Assembly (NCBI GenBank): GCA_947462695.1
Contig: CANHQC010000102.1
Coordinates: 1-7,170 of the forward strand
Direction of reading: 5' to 3'
Source: Flavobacteriales bacterium
Lineage (GTDB): Bacteria > Bacteroidota > Bacteroidia > Flavobacteriales_D > Crocinitomicaceae
DNA: 7,170 nucleotides
In this document: piece after piece, positions 1 to 5,683 of the stretch
Position numbering within the stretch: the first letter of the stretch is position 1
Layout: every line of letters begins with the position of its first letter
Notes under the pieces: generated by a model
Databases searched by the model: none
What the model was told of the DNA's origin: nothing
What the model saw: only the letters and a program-made list of their open reading frames with translations
Position numbers and translations under genes: made by a program

Positions 1-584
1 ACCTCATTTACAGTGATCAACTCGTTATAAAAGTTGATCAACTGCCAGAGGCGATGGAATGGTCGCGGATGATAATAAATAAGACAAATGGCGACTTTAT
101 TCTTGGATGTGAAGTCAGGGAAAGCGGTCAAACATGTCAATTGGTAAACCACTCCAGAGCTTACAATACTAGCGATACATTTTCTATTCAATTTTACAAT
201 CAAAGAAGACATCTTGACTACCCAATCGCATTTATTTCGAATAACTATTCTACGGAAAACGTTAATGGCTGGTCTAAACTTGCTATCGGATCAGATTGCA
301 TTGTCCTGAATTGCTATCCCAGAAACGATCCCTGGATGCCAACAGACTATCTTCCTACCCTATTTGGAAAGCATTTGCATTATGTAAATCCAAAAAACGG
401 ACGCATTCGAAGCGCCAAATGGTTAATCTATTCAGGTTATTATCAACAATGTGACATCGACGAATGGATTCCAATTTACAAGGAATTGACATACCGGTCT
501 AAAACAGGTGAATTGGCACGTGGATCTGCGTTAATCAAAAACAGAAAGATTTCATTGGATGAATGGGGATTGAGCCGAGATTAA
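1..584 (+). CDS. Hypothetical protein, 5'-truncated by window edge
   Basis: I do not recognise this protein. The frame ending at the TAA at 582-584 is open without a stop to the left edge; the first complete codon is at 3, giving 193 visible residues. The first in-frame ATG is at 54, but the 17 codons before it read as ordinary protein (IYSDQLVIKVDQLPEA), so I infer that the true start lies outside the window and the gene is partial. The visible part is soluble-looking and rich in Trp, Tyr and Asn, with scattered cysteines, an acidic 'DIDEWIPIYKEL' segment near the C-terminus and a basic 'KNRK' before the end. There is no signal peptide, membrane segment or catalytic motif that I can name. 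It runs in the same direction as the next gene, 86 nt away. The coding call is fairly firm; the function is unknown. Confidence 0.7.
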   Translation, partial: LIYSDQLVIKVDQLPEAMEWSRMIINKTNGDFILGCEVRESGQTCQLVNHSRAYNTSDTFSIQFYNQRRHLDYPIAFISNNYSTENVNGWSKLAIGSDCIVLNCYPRNDPWMPTDYLPTLFGKHLHYVNPKNGRIRSAKWLIYSGYYQQCDIDEWIPIYKELTYRSKTGELARGSALIKNRKISLDEWGLSRD

Positions 585-614
585 TCCATAATTTCCCGCA
601 AAACGAATTATTAT

Positions 615-622
615 TAACTTTA
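615..622 (+). promoter_or_regulatory. Possible -7 promoter element of the FISUMP gene
   Basis: TAACTTTA fits the Bacteroidota -7 pattern TAnnTTTG except for the last base. A TTTC at 592-595 lies 19 nt upstream, where a -33 TTTG would be expected. Transcription would begin roughly 40 nt before the ATG at 671. Both elements are one base off consensus and the region is AT-rich, so this is a weak call. Confidence 0.25.
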
Positions 623-670
623 AAATGGATTACATAAAATCCCATCACTTAGAGTTATTCTGTTCACAAT

Positions 671-1735
671 ATGAAAAAAATTACCACTTCACTATTTTCT
701 GTCTTCGTTTTCACATTATCGTTTCACGCTCAACAATTCGGTCGTTTTACAGATAATCGAGATGGAAAAACATATGCAACAGTTCGAATCGGAAATCAAA
801 CATGGATGGCTCAAAATCTGGCTTTCCGACCACAGAGCGGTCAGTATTTTCAATACAACAATGATCCTTCGAATGTTTCTGTTTACGGATATTTATACGA
901 TTGGAACACGGCCTGTAACGTGTGTCCTTCAGGCTGGAAATTACCTTCGAATGCAGATTGGCTGGAGTTAACCAATACTGTAGGAAGTGACTTCAAGCCT
1001 AAACTTATGAAAAACAACGCATGGTCTCCAGATGAACCTACATCAAACAGTTCAGGTTTTTCTGGTATTCCGGGTGGAATGAGGGATCAAGCAGGCAACT
1101 TCCGTTATATGGGTTCAGGTGCCTATTTCTGGACATCAAGTTTTTCTCATCAAGCGTTTGCTTTCGCTCGTGAACTTGGAAAGAATGCGGGCAACTGGGC
1201 AAGTCACGAATTCGGCACGAATCAATTCATTGGCATGTCCGTTCGCTGCTTGCAAACAACAAACTCATCCAATCAATCATATAATCAAAAGGAACAACCG
1301 GATGATGAATATACGGAACGAGAATTTCAAGAACCTACCACTCCTTCTTATTCCGAAAATCACCCGATCAAAAAAGGTGTAACTGTTTACACGGTAGGTC
1401 GAACTCAAACGTGCAATGAAAAGCAAGATTTGTATTGGAACTATACCGGAGAATATGTTTGCAAACCGGTTGTTAGTCAGTCGATTAAACTGACCATTGA
1501 CATTCATTTAAATGACCCAATGTACGATGAAGCCTTGATTACGATTTCCAATCTAAAAACCAAAGAGGTGGAAGAATATGAAATCGAACACGTTGAAAAA
1601 GGAGAAAATGGTGAACTGTATTTCAATTTTTCCGTCGTCAATCAGCCGCATCAATTCATACTTAACACCACCAAAAAAACTCTTGTTTGGTATTCAGAAT
1701 GGGGACATTGGCAGGAGAAATACTACTTTAATTGA
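671..1735 (+). CDS. Secreted FISUMP-domain protein
   Basis: This 354-residue protein begins with a signal peptide (residues 1-20, MKK, hydrophobic core, then HA before QQ), without a lipobox cysteine, so it is probably released or surface-exposed rather than a lipoprotein. Residues about 24-195 form a Fibrobacter succinogenes major paralogous (FISUMP) domain: 'DGKTYATVRIGNQTWMAQNL' (31-50), 'GYLYDW' (73-78), 'CPSGWKLPS' (85-93), 'GFSGIPGG' (129-136), 'FWTSS' (153-157) and the closing 'SVRCLQ' (190-195). FISUMP domains occur in many secreted Bacteroidota and Fibrobacter proteins, but their biochemical role is not established. A polar Asn/Gln/Ser/Glu-rich linker (196-233) leads to a C-terminal segment (234-354) with two cysteines (248, 264) that I do not recognise. 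No type IX secretion sorting domain is apparent. The ATG at 671 is chosen because it gives the complete signal peptide. The gene converges with the toxin gene, leaving 51 nt between them. Confidence 0.9.
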   Translation: MKKITTSLFSVFVFTLSFHAQQFGRFTDNRDGKTYATVRIGNQTWMAQNLAFRPQSGQYFQYNNDPSNVSVYGYLYDWNTACNVCPSGWKLPSNADWLELTNTVGSDFKPKLMKNNAWSPDEPTSNSSGFSGIPGGMRDQAGNFRYMGSGAYFWTSSFSHQAFAFARELGKNAGNWASHEFGTNQFIGMSVRCLQTTNSSNQSYNQKEQPDDEYTEREFQEPTTPSYSENHPIKKGVTVYTVGRTQTCNEKQDLYWNYTGEYVCKPVVSQSIKLTIDIHLNDPMYDEALITISNLKTKEVEEYEIEHVEKGENGELYFNFSVVNQPHQFILNTTKKTLVWYSEWGHWQEKYYFN

Positions 1736-1786
1736 ATTGGACTTATCTAAGTTACGTCAATCGTTGAATTTGATAATAGTCGGACA

Positions 1787-2257
1787 CTATTTTGACTCTT
1801 TTTTTACAAGTCGTTTGTCAACAGGTAGCTCAATAAATTCAATTATTTCAACTCGACCGAATTCACGGTACAACGGATTGAGTATGTAATTACATTCCAA
1901 TCCAACGATTGTAGAAGGCACTTTCAATGCAAAGAAATCACGGTTTTGAGCCAACTTGGTGAATATGCTTGTTGTTTTAGAAGAATAAGGGTATTGATTC
2001 CAACGATCAGGTAGTTCATTTAAAATAGTCACTGGAAACTCATCTGGAAACTCAATTTTTGCCACCATGATTTGCTTTGGTAAAAGGGAGACATCAACAG
2101 AATGGACATAATATTCTAACAGTGCAAGTGAAATGTTTTCAGAACAATAGATCGCTCGCGTACCAACTTCATTCCATCTCCCACCGACTTTTTCTGCTCC
2201 AATTCCAGTTAACGTGTGTGCTTGGTATTTCACATGCGCAACTCTGTAAACAATCAT
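1787..2257 (-). CDS. RES-domain toxin of a type II toxin-antitoxin system
   Basis: This 156-residue protein is a full-length RES-family toxin. Family hallmarks are in order: 'YRV' (4-6), 'GGRWN' (25-29, Arg27 being the conserved arginine), 'AIYCSE' with Tyr37 (35-40), 'ALLEYY' with Glu48 (45-50), and the late 'VPS...N..LNP' block (113-128, with Ser115 and Asn123). Characterised RES toxins have an ADP-ribosyltransferase-like fold and degrade NAD+ (MbcT by phosphorolysis, others by hydrolysis); ParT was reported to ADP-ribosylate phosphoribosyl-pyrophosphate synthetase. Which reaction applies here cannot be read from sequence. The start ATG (2257-2255) overlaps the antitoxin stop codon as TAATG, implying translational coupling. 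All expected conserved residues are present, so I infer an active toxin rather than a decayed copy. The lysine-rich C-terminus (VKKESK) is encoded by an A-rich run near the convergent FISUMP gene. Confidence 0.93.
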   Translation of the reverse strand: MIVYRVAHVKYQAHTLTGIGAEKVGGRWNEVGTRAIYCSENISLALLEYYVHSVDVSLLPKQIMVAKIEFPDEFPVTILNELPDRWNQYPYSSKTTSIFTKLAQNRDFFALKVPSTIVGLECNYILNPLYREFGRVEIIEFIELPVDKRLVKKESK

Positions 2258-2751
2258 TAGGCGTATACGTTGTGTTGAATGCGAATGATCTCGTTTTCTA
2301 CCATTTCAAAACCCAGACTGCTGTCAAGTAAATCAAATGGTTGTTTGTTTCCGAGCGCTTTTGAAGGTGTCATGAGCCATTGCTTGAATTCGGATATTGA
2401 ATCAAAAACGACGTACCCTAAACCAAACAACCGTGCTAGTTCGTAAATACGTTCTGACGTTTCTCTATCGTAAAGCACTTTCTTCTGCATACTACTTATA
2501 GATGTTGGTAGAATGTATTCGAATTCTTTCTCCGTAGCTCCAATTTCAGCAATGAAATCTTTCCATTCTGACTTTTTAACACCGACACGGATACGGTCAA
2601 TCAATTCCATTTGGAAACCGGGTGCATCATTAACATGTGTAACAACCCATGCCGGAGAAAATCGTATACTGTTGATGATTCGATTGGCAGAAAATGACTT
2701 CTTCCCCTTTCGAATGGATTGCTGATTACTCGAAGACTGTGATGAACTCAT
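2257..2751 (-). CDS. Xre/MbcA/ParS-type antitoxin
   Basis: This 164-residue protein is the cognate antitoxin of the RES toxin immediately downstream. Residues 1-25 are a polar, basic Ser/Gln/Lys-rich extension. Residues about 49-92 match the degenerate Xre-like helix-turn-helix of this family ('LIDRIRVGVKKSEWKDF', then 'IGATEKEFEYIL'). Residues about 98-164 form the toxin-binding domain (formerly DUF2384): 'ERIYELARLFG', 'FKQWLMTPSKALGNKQPFDLL' split over 122-142, 'SSLGFEMVENEIIRI' and the terminal 'VYA'. In characterised complexes this C-terminal domain covers the toxin active site, and the HTH domain represses the operon. The ATG at 2751 is preferred over the internal Met48 because the long dyad and promoter lie directly against it. 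An antitoxin-first order with overlapping genes is usual for this class. The next gene upstream on the same strand, prmC, ends 117 nt away, and the AT-rich gap supports a separate promoter. Confidence 0.92.
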   Translation of the reverse strand: MSSSQSSSNQQSIRKGKKSFSANRIINSIRFSPAWVVTHVNDAPGFQMELIDRIRVGVKKSEWKDFIAEIGATEKEFEYILPTSISSMQKKVLYDRETSERIYELARLFGLGYVVFDSISEFKQWLMTPSKALGNKQPFDLLDSSLGFEMVENEIIRIQHNVYA

Positions 2752-2793
2752 AATTGTATTTTTACACCTATATAGACGTAAATATACAATTAT
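2750..2793. promoter_or_regulatory. 44-bp near-perfect dyad, probable TA operator
   Basis: The dyad is centred between 2771 and 2772, and 19 of its 22 base pairs are symmetric. Outer arms are ATAATTGTAT (2750-2759) and ATACAATTAT (2784-2793). Inner arms are TTTAC (2761-2765) and GTAAA (2778-2782). The core CTATATAG (2768-2775) is self-complementary. Mismatches occur only at 2760/2783, 2766/2777 and 2767/2776. It lies immediately upstream of the antitoxin gene and overlaps its start codon. It also covers a -7-like element, TATATTTA on the minus strand (2786-2779). Xre-RES complexes are known to bind inverted repeats in their own promoters, so this is inferred to be the autoregulatory operator. 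Confidence 0.7.
2779..2786 (-). promoter_or_regulatory. Possible -7 promoter element of the TA operon
   Basis: On the minus strand this reads TATATTTA, close to the Bacteroidota TAnnTTTG pattern. Transcription would start about 20-25 nt before the antitoxin ATG. No good -33 TTTG is seen at 19-21 nt; a TTG occurs 24 nt upstream. The element lies inside the dyad, so an operator-bound complex would block it. Confidence 0.35.
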
Positions 2794-2868
2794 TTTTAAT
2801 GAATTAATTGCAATTGAGTGAATTCTTATTAAAGAAAATTGATTTAAAGTAAATAGTAAATTAAAATT

Positions 2869-3747
2869 TTACAACTCCTTTCTCCCCCTCACCATCCTTT
2901 CCTTTCCTTGCAGATCTTTCTTTACTTCAACTGAATGAAGGCCAACTGAAGTAAACAATTCGGAAACCTCTTTCGCTAAATCTTCATGGATTTCAACGAA
3001 TAACCAACCACCCGAATTCAAGTGTCGAAGCGCTCCTTTGGCAATCGCTCGATAAAAACACAACGGATCAGTATCGGGAACAAATAACGCCATATGTGGC
3101 TCAAAATCGACTACATGGTCAGCCATTCGATGCATCTCATTAATTGGAATGTATGGCGGATTAGAAACCCATACATCAGATTCTAACACATACGAAAAAT
3201 CGGTTTCAGCTAAGGTCAGCGCATCGTGCAGATGAAAATTAACCTCTAGTTTATTCTTCAAGGCATTCGATTTCGCTAAGGACAGCGCTTCTTCGGAATA
3301 ATCGGTGCCAACCACTTCTGAATGTGGAAAATTGTTTTTCAGGGCCAGCGCTATACATCCGGAACCTGTGCAGAGATCAACCAGTTTTTGGGAAGCCTTC
3401 TCACCCACTGTTTCCATAATCCATTGCACCAACTCTTCCGTTTCAGGACGTGGAATTAAGACACGTTCATCAACCGAAATAGACAATCCATAGAACTCCG
3501 TATGACCAAGAATGTATTGAAAAGGTTCTTTTTCTTGCAAACGTTTAACTGCTGATCGAAAGAAAAGCAAATCTGATTCGCTTAAGCGCCTGTCTTGATT
3601 TAGAAGCAACTCTGCACCTGAACACTTAAGACGATCTTGTGCCAATTGATTGAACATGGACTTCAACTCAGACAACGTGAATTGATCCTTCAACCTATCG
3701 GAAAAATAAACTTTTATGGCTGCTAATGTATTGGTACTGACAAACAT
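2869..3747 (-). CDS. prmC: Peptide chain release factor N5-glutamine methyltransferase
   Basis: PrmC (HemK) methylates the glutamine of the GGQ motif in release factors RF1 and RF2 using S-adenosylmethionine, which raises termination efficiency; it is cytoplasmic. The 292-residue length is normal for the family. Residues 1-75 form the helical N-terminal domain that contacts release factors. The methyltransferase part contains 'FQYILGHTEFYG' (76-87), 'LIPRPETEELV' (97-107), the SAM-binding motif 'DLCTGSGCIALAL' (124-136), an acidic 'GTDYSEEAL' strand end (147-155) and the catalytic 'NPPYIP' (196-201) that holds the target glutamine. 'FEPHMALF' (215-222) and 'KERMV' near the C-terminus are also typical. 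The ATG at 3747 is 4 nt behind the stop of the acetyltransferase gene, so the two are very likely cotranscribed. No clear terminator follows the stop codon before the TA operon. Confidence 0.96.
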   Translation of the reverse strand: MFVSTNTLAAIKVYFSDRLKDQFTLSELKSMFNQLAQDRLKCSGAELLLNQDRRLSESDLLFFRSAVKRLQEKEPFQYILGHTEFYGLSISVDERVLIPRPETEELVQWIMETVGEKASQKLVDLCTGSGCIALALKNNFPHSEVVGTDYSEEALSLAKSNALKNKLEVNFHLHDALTLAETDFSYVLESDVWVSNPPYIPINEMHRMADHVVDFEPHMALFVPDTDPLCFYRAIAKGALRHLNSGGWLFVEIHEDLAKEVSELFTSVGLHSVEVKKDLQGKERMVRGRKEL

Positions 3748-3751
3748 GGGC

Positions 3752-4237
3752 TTACAGGGTTTTAAGCATCCAAAGTGAACAAGCGAAATGTCCAGAATCT
3801 CCTAATGGACCACTCAGTTTTCGATACTCCATGCGCTCGTACAATGAACAGGCACGTTCCAGTTCTGGAAGTGTTTCCAGATAAAGCTGGGTGTACCCTA
3901 ATTCGCTCGCTATTCCTTCACAGCGTTTCATAAGTTCAATACCAATTCCTTGATTACGGTAGTTTTGATCAACATACAACTTAACTAATTCAGCACACTT
4001 TTCAGGTAAACCCGTTGTTGGAAATACGCCCGCACCACCAACAATTCTTCCGTTTTCTTCTGCAATAATATACCTTGAATTGAATGATTGAAACAACGCG
4101 AATAAATCATCTGTTGTTGGATCTGTAAATACAGTTCCGGGTTTGTCAACACCATGTTCTTTAAGTGCTGATCGAATAATCTGTGCCATTCGAATATTGT
4201 CTTCTTGAAGAAGTTGTCGATAATTAAAGGTCGCCAC
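3752..4237 (-). CDS. GNAT family N-acetyltransferase
   Basis: With a GTG start at 4237 this protein has 161 residues and a complete GNAT fold. It starts with the usual first strand ('FNYRQLLQEDNIRMAQII') and has a central strand pair ('YIIAEENGRIVGGAGV'). The acetyl-CoA-binding loop 'RNQGIG' (94-99) follows the 'VKLYVDQNY' strand, and a C-terminal 'ACSLYERMEYRKL' helix-strand closes the domain. GNATs transfer acetyl groups from acetyl-CoA to amines; the substrate is not identifiable here. The frame also runs upstream to an ATG at 4333, but the 32 extra residues lie inside the end of the barrel gene and do not resemble a GNAT N-terminus, so I reject that start. A second GTG at 4246 is nearly as plausible. 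The gene overlaps the upstream coding region by 14 nt and precedes prmC by 4 nt, which suggests translational coupling in one transcript. Confidence 0.88.
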   Translation of the reverse strand: MATFNYRQLLQEDNIRMAQIIRSALKEHGVDKPGTVFTDPTTDDLFALFQSFNSRYIIAEENGRIVGGAGVFPTTGLPEKCAELVKLYVDQNYRNQGIGIELMKRCEGIASELGYTQLYLETLPELERACSLYERMEYRKLSGPLGDSGHFACSLWMLKTL

Positions 4238-4883
4238 CCCGTTCACTTTTCGGTCGGAAATAATAGGTAAACCCAAATCCGACGAGCAAATAGGTGGACA
4301 TTCTATCCAACTCCTCTGGCGTATAACCGCCAACAGCCGTTAATCCGAGTTGATCTGGGTGGTAATCAAATCCTTGAAAACCATAACCCAAAAACAACCG
4401 ATAAGAGGTTACTTCATCGGCTGTGAGAATAAATCCAACCGTTGGTTCCACATACCATGTATTGATCTGTTGAGGATTAATCCCCAACGTATCGTTGCGA
4501 TCGGTTAAAAAGTAATTCTGCGTATATCCGACTTTGATGGAAAGATCGGTGCCAAATCGTTCAGTATGAAACTTCTCCCACCCTGTTTTAATAAACGCGC
4601 TGGCCATGTGCAGACCACCTGAAACCGGCTGAGGAACGCGGAATTCATTGACCGTAAAATAACCATACCGCACACCCAATCCGAAAGCCAATCCATTTTT
4701 GAGCGCGTATTGGTAAAATGGCGTCACATTAACCAACCCCTGCAGGTTATCCTGAAATGCTCCATTGGTCATTGAATTTGGTAAGGCGACTTCCAAATTG
4801 AATGAATGTTTTGGAACAAAGGCCTGTTGAGCCAACAAGGATTGAAATGCACCTAAAAAACAAATTAATAGAATGTACCGCAT
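4224..4883 (-). CDS. Outer-membrane beta-barrel protein, function unknown
   Basis: This 219-residue protein has a type I signal peptide (residues 1-18, 'ILLICFLGAFQSLLA' before QQ). The rest is a run of alternating hydrophobic/polar, aromatic- and glycine-rich strands, such as 'GLAFGLGVRYGYF' (64-76), 'GTDLSIKVGYTQNYF' (111-125), 'YRLFLGYGFQGFDY' (161-174) and the last strand 'TYLLVGFGFTYYF' (197-209). This is the pattern of a small outer-membrane barrel of about eight strands. The last strand ends at Phe209; a charged ten-residue tail follows, which is encoded partly where the acetyltransferase gene begins. No plug, peptidoglycan-binding or enzyme motif is seen, so pore, adhesion or structural roles are equally open. 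It is the first gene of the minus-strand cluster with the GNAT and prmC. There is no evident functional link to them beyond cotranscription. Confidence 0.82.
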   Translation of the reverse strand: MRYILLICFLGAFQSLLAQQAFVPKHSFNLEVALPNSMTNGAFQDNLQGLVNVTPFYQYALKNGLAFGLGVRYGYFTVNEFRVPQPVSGGLHMASAFIKTGWEKFHTERFGTDLSIKVGYTQNYFLTDRNDTLGINPQQINTWYVEPTVGFILTADEVTSYRLFLGYGFQGFDYHPDQLGLTAVGGYTPEELDRMSTYLLVGFGFTYYFRPKSERGGDL

Positions 4884-4891
4884 GATGAAAT

Positions 4892-4899
4892 CAAAACTA
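4892..4899 (-). promoter_or_regulatory. Candidate -7 promoter element of the barrel-GNAT-prmC cluster
   Basis: On the minus strand this is TAGTTTTG, an exact match to the Bacteroidota TAnnTTTG element, ending 8 nt before the ATG at 4883. The -33 position holds only T-rich sequence, not a clear TTTG. If it is used, the 5' leader would be only a few nucleotides long. Confidence 0.4.
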
Positions 4900-4954
4900 C
4901 GAAAATCAAGGATAATAAAATTGATGAATGAGTTGATTTTATTGCAATTAAATC

Positions 4955-4988
4955 AAAAAAAATGGCCGAATGTATTACCCGGCCATTT
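4955..4988 (-). terminator. Intrinsic terminator of the membrane protein gene
   Basis: A perfect 9-bp stem, AAATGGCCG (4960-4968) and CGGCCATTT (4980-4988), encloses an 11-nt loop. On the minus strand it is followed by a run of Ts (complement of the A-run 4955-4962). It begins 22 nt past the stop codon of the gene at 5011-5529, so it ends that transcript and separates it from the barrel-GNAT-prmC cluster. Confidence 0.85.
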
Positions 4989-5010
4989 ATAATCCTAGAA
5001 ATAAAAAATA

Positions 5011-5529
5011 TTAATCTTTTCTTTTAATCACAATGTTTAGCAACCACATATTCTTAATTAACATTCCAATATTTCCTATCACACTCAAGAACCAATGTAC
5101 CAATGTATTTAATACAAAGAATACTATTTCTTTACCAACACGAACTCCCACAACACCAATGTAAAAGGTGTAAAGCATGGTTATCATATCCAGAATTTCC
5201 ATTGATTCATTATCGATTCGGGATTTTATGGTCATTATCAATCCAACTAACCATAACAAGAACATCGTTGCATCGAAAATAAAGTCGACCACATAACGCA
5301 AATAAAACGTATGCATGGGATAAGATGCCGTGTCTTCATTGTAAGACAAAGACTTTGTTTCCCATAGACTACTCAATCGTGTGGCTGCCTTGCCCCATAC
5401 CATATACGGTAAAATAAATGGTATGTACAAAAGCAAATAATAAAGCGCACCGATTAACGCTTTTACAAAATGTTGAGCAAAACTGAAATTTTCAGTCTTA
5501 TGCTCCTGGGCAATAATACTGTTTTCCAT
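5011..5529 (-). CDS. Multi-spanning membrane protein of unknown function
   Basis: I do not recognise a family. The 172-residue protein has a polar N-terminus (1-20) and about four hydrophobic segments: 22-45 ('ALIGALYYLLLYIPFILPYMVW'-like stretch), 80-101, 113-130 and 132-155. A polar loop containing 'WETKSLSYNEDTASYPMHTFYLRY' (split over 56-79) lies between the first two. The C-terminus is basic (IKRKD), which suggests that it faces the cytoplasm. No enzyme signature or cysteine pair is seen. The ATG at 5529 gives a complete, sensible N-terminus. The gene appears to be a single-gene transcript: a strong terminator follows it, and upstream it diverges from the transporter across 154 nt. The alternation of membrane segments and normal codon use support a real gene. 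Confidence 0.75.
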   Translation of the reverse strand: MENSIIAQEHKTENFSFAQHFVKALIGALYYLLLYIPFILPYMVWGKAATRLSSLWETKSLSYNEDTASYPMHTFYLRYVVDFIFDATMFLLWLVGLIMTIKSRIDNESMEILDMITMLYTFYIGVVGVRVGKEIVFFVLNTLVHWFLSVIGNIGMLIKNMWLLNIVIKRKD

Positions 5530-5602
5530 AAGTAATATAGTTTAAAGTTAGTGCAGTTTAAAACCTTTTGTTGTAATTTCAAAATTTTAGCTAAACCATT
5601 AA

Positions 5603-5620
5603 TTAACAAGCGATTGTTAA
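5603..5620. promoter_or_regulatory. Inverted repeat in divergent intergenic region
   Basis: Perfect 7-bp arms TTAACAA (5603-5609) and TTGTTAA (5614-5620) are separated by GCGA. The repeat lies about midway between the divergent membrane protein and transporter genes and has no T-run, so a protein-binding site is more likely than a terminator. No regulator gene is adjacent. Confidence 0.4.
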
Positions 5621-5651
5621 ATTTCCCTTGAAGAAATCGGTTTTCACTAAA

Positions 5652-5670
5652 TATTCAGTCGAACTGAATA
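5652..5670. promoter_or_regulatory. Perfect dyad before the transporter, probable operator
   Basis: Perfect 8-bp arms TATTCAGT (5652-5659) and ACTGAATA (5663-5670) surround a CGA spacer. The site lies immediately upstream of a TAAATTTG element, where a bound repressor would block RNA polymerase. Its size and spacing fit a dimeric helix-turn-helix regulator; the regulator itself is not in this window. Confidence 0.55.
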
Positions 5671-5671
5671 G

Positions 5672-5679
5672 TAAATTTG
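5672..5679 (+). promoter_or_regulatory. Candidate -7 promoter element of the transporter gene
   Basis: TAAATTTG exactly matches the Bacteroidota TAnnTTTG element and ends only 4 nt before the ATG at 5684. Transcription from it would start at or next to the start codon, giving a leaderless or near-leaderless mRNA. There is no clear -33 TTTG; that region is occupied by the dyad at 5652-5670. Confidence 0.4.
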
Positions 5680-5683
5680 AATT

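Noticed and set aside
14..43. Direct repeat TGATCAACT (14-22 and 35-43), the second copy within the 12-bp palindrome AGTTGATCAACT.
   Set aside because: Both copies are in frame in an open reading frame and encode a repeated DQL; coding sequence explains them adequately.
1775..1805. Small hairpin AATAGT-cggac-ACTATT followed by a T-run (1799-1805) between the convergent FISUMP and toxin genes.
   Set aside because: The stem is only 6 bp and AT-rich, and the T-run starts 7 nt after it. It is too weak to call as a terminator.
1578..1889. Open frame of 103 codons on the plus strand across the FISUMP end and antisense to the toxin 3' end.
   Set aside because: Both overlapped genes are supported by domain motifs; this frame has no domain and a composition typical of a shadow frame.
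2806..2815. Palindrome AATTGCAATT upstream of the TA dyad, sharing the AATTG half-site.
   Set aside because: A 10-bp AT-rich palindrome is easily found by chance in this gap; the spacing to the main dyad shows no clear pattern.
3752..4237. Idea that the GNAT could be a TacT-like tRNA-acetylating toxin, given the nearby TA pair.
   Set aside because: No ribbon-helix-helix antitoxin is adjacent, the gene is embedded in a barrel-GNAT-prmC cluster, and the sequence resembles ordinary metabolic GNATs.
4505..4696. Open frame of 63 codons on the minus strand within the barrel gene.
   Set aside because: It lies in another frame of a gene with clear signal peptide and beta-strand pattern; it has no start context or family resemblance.
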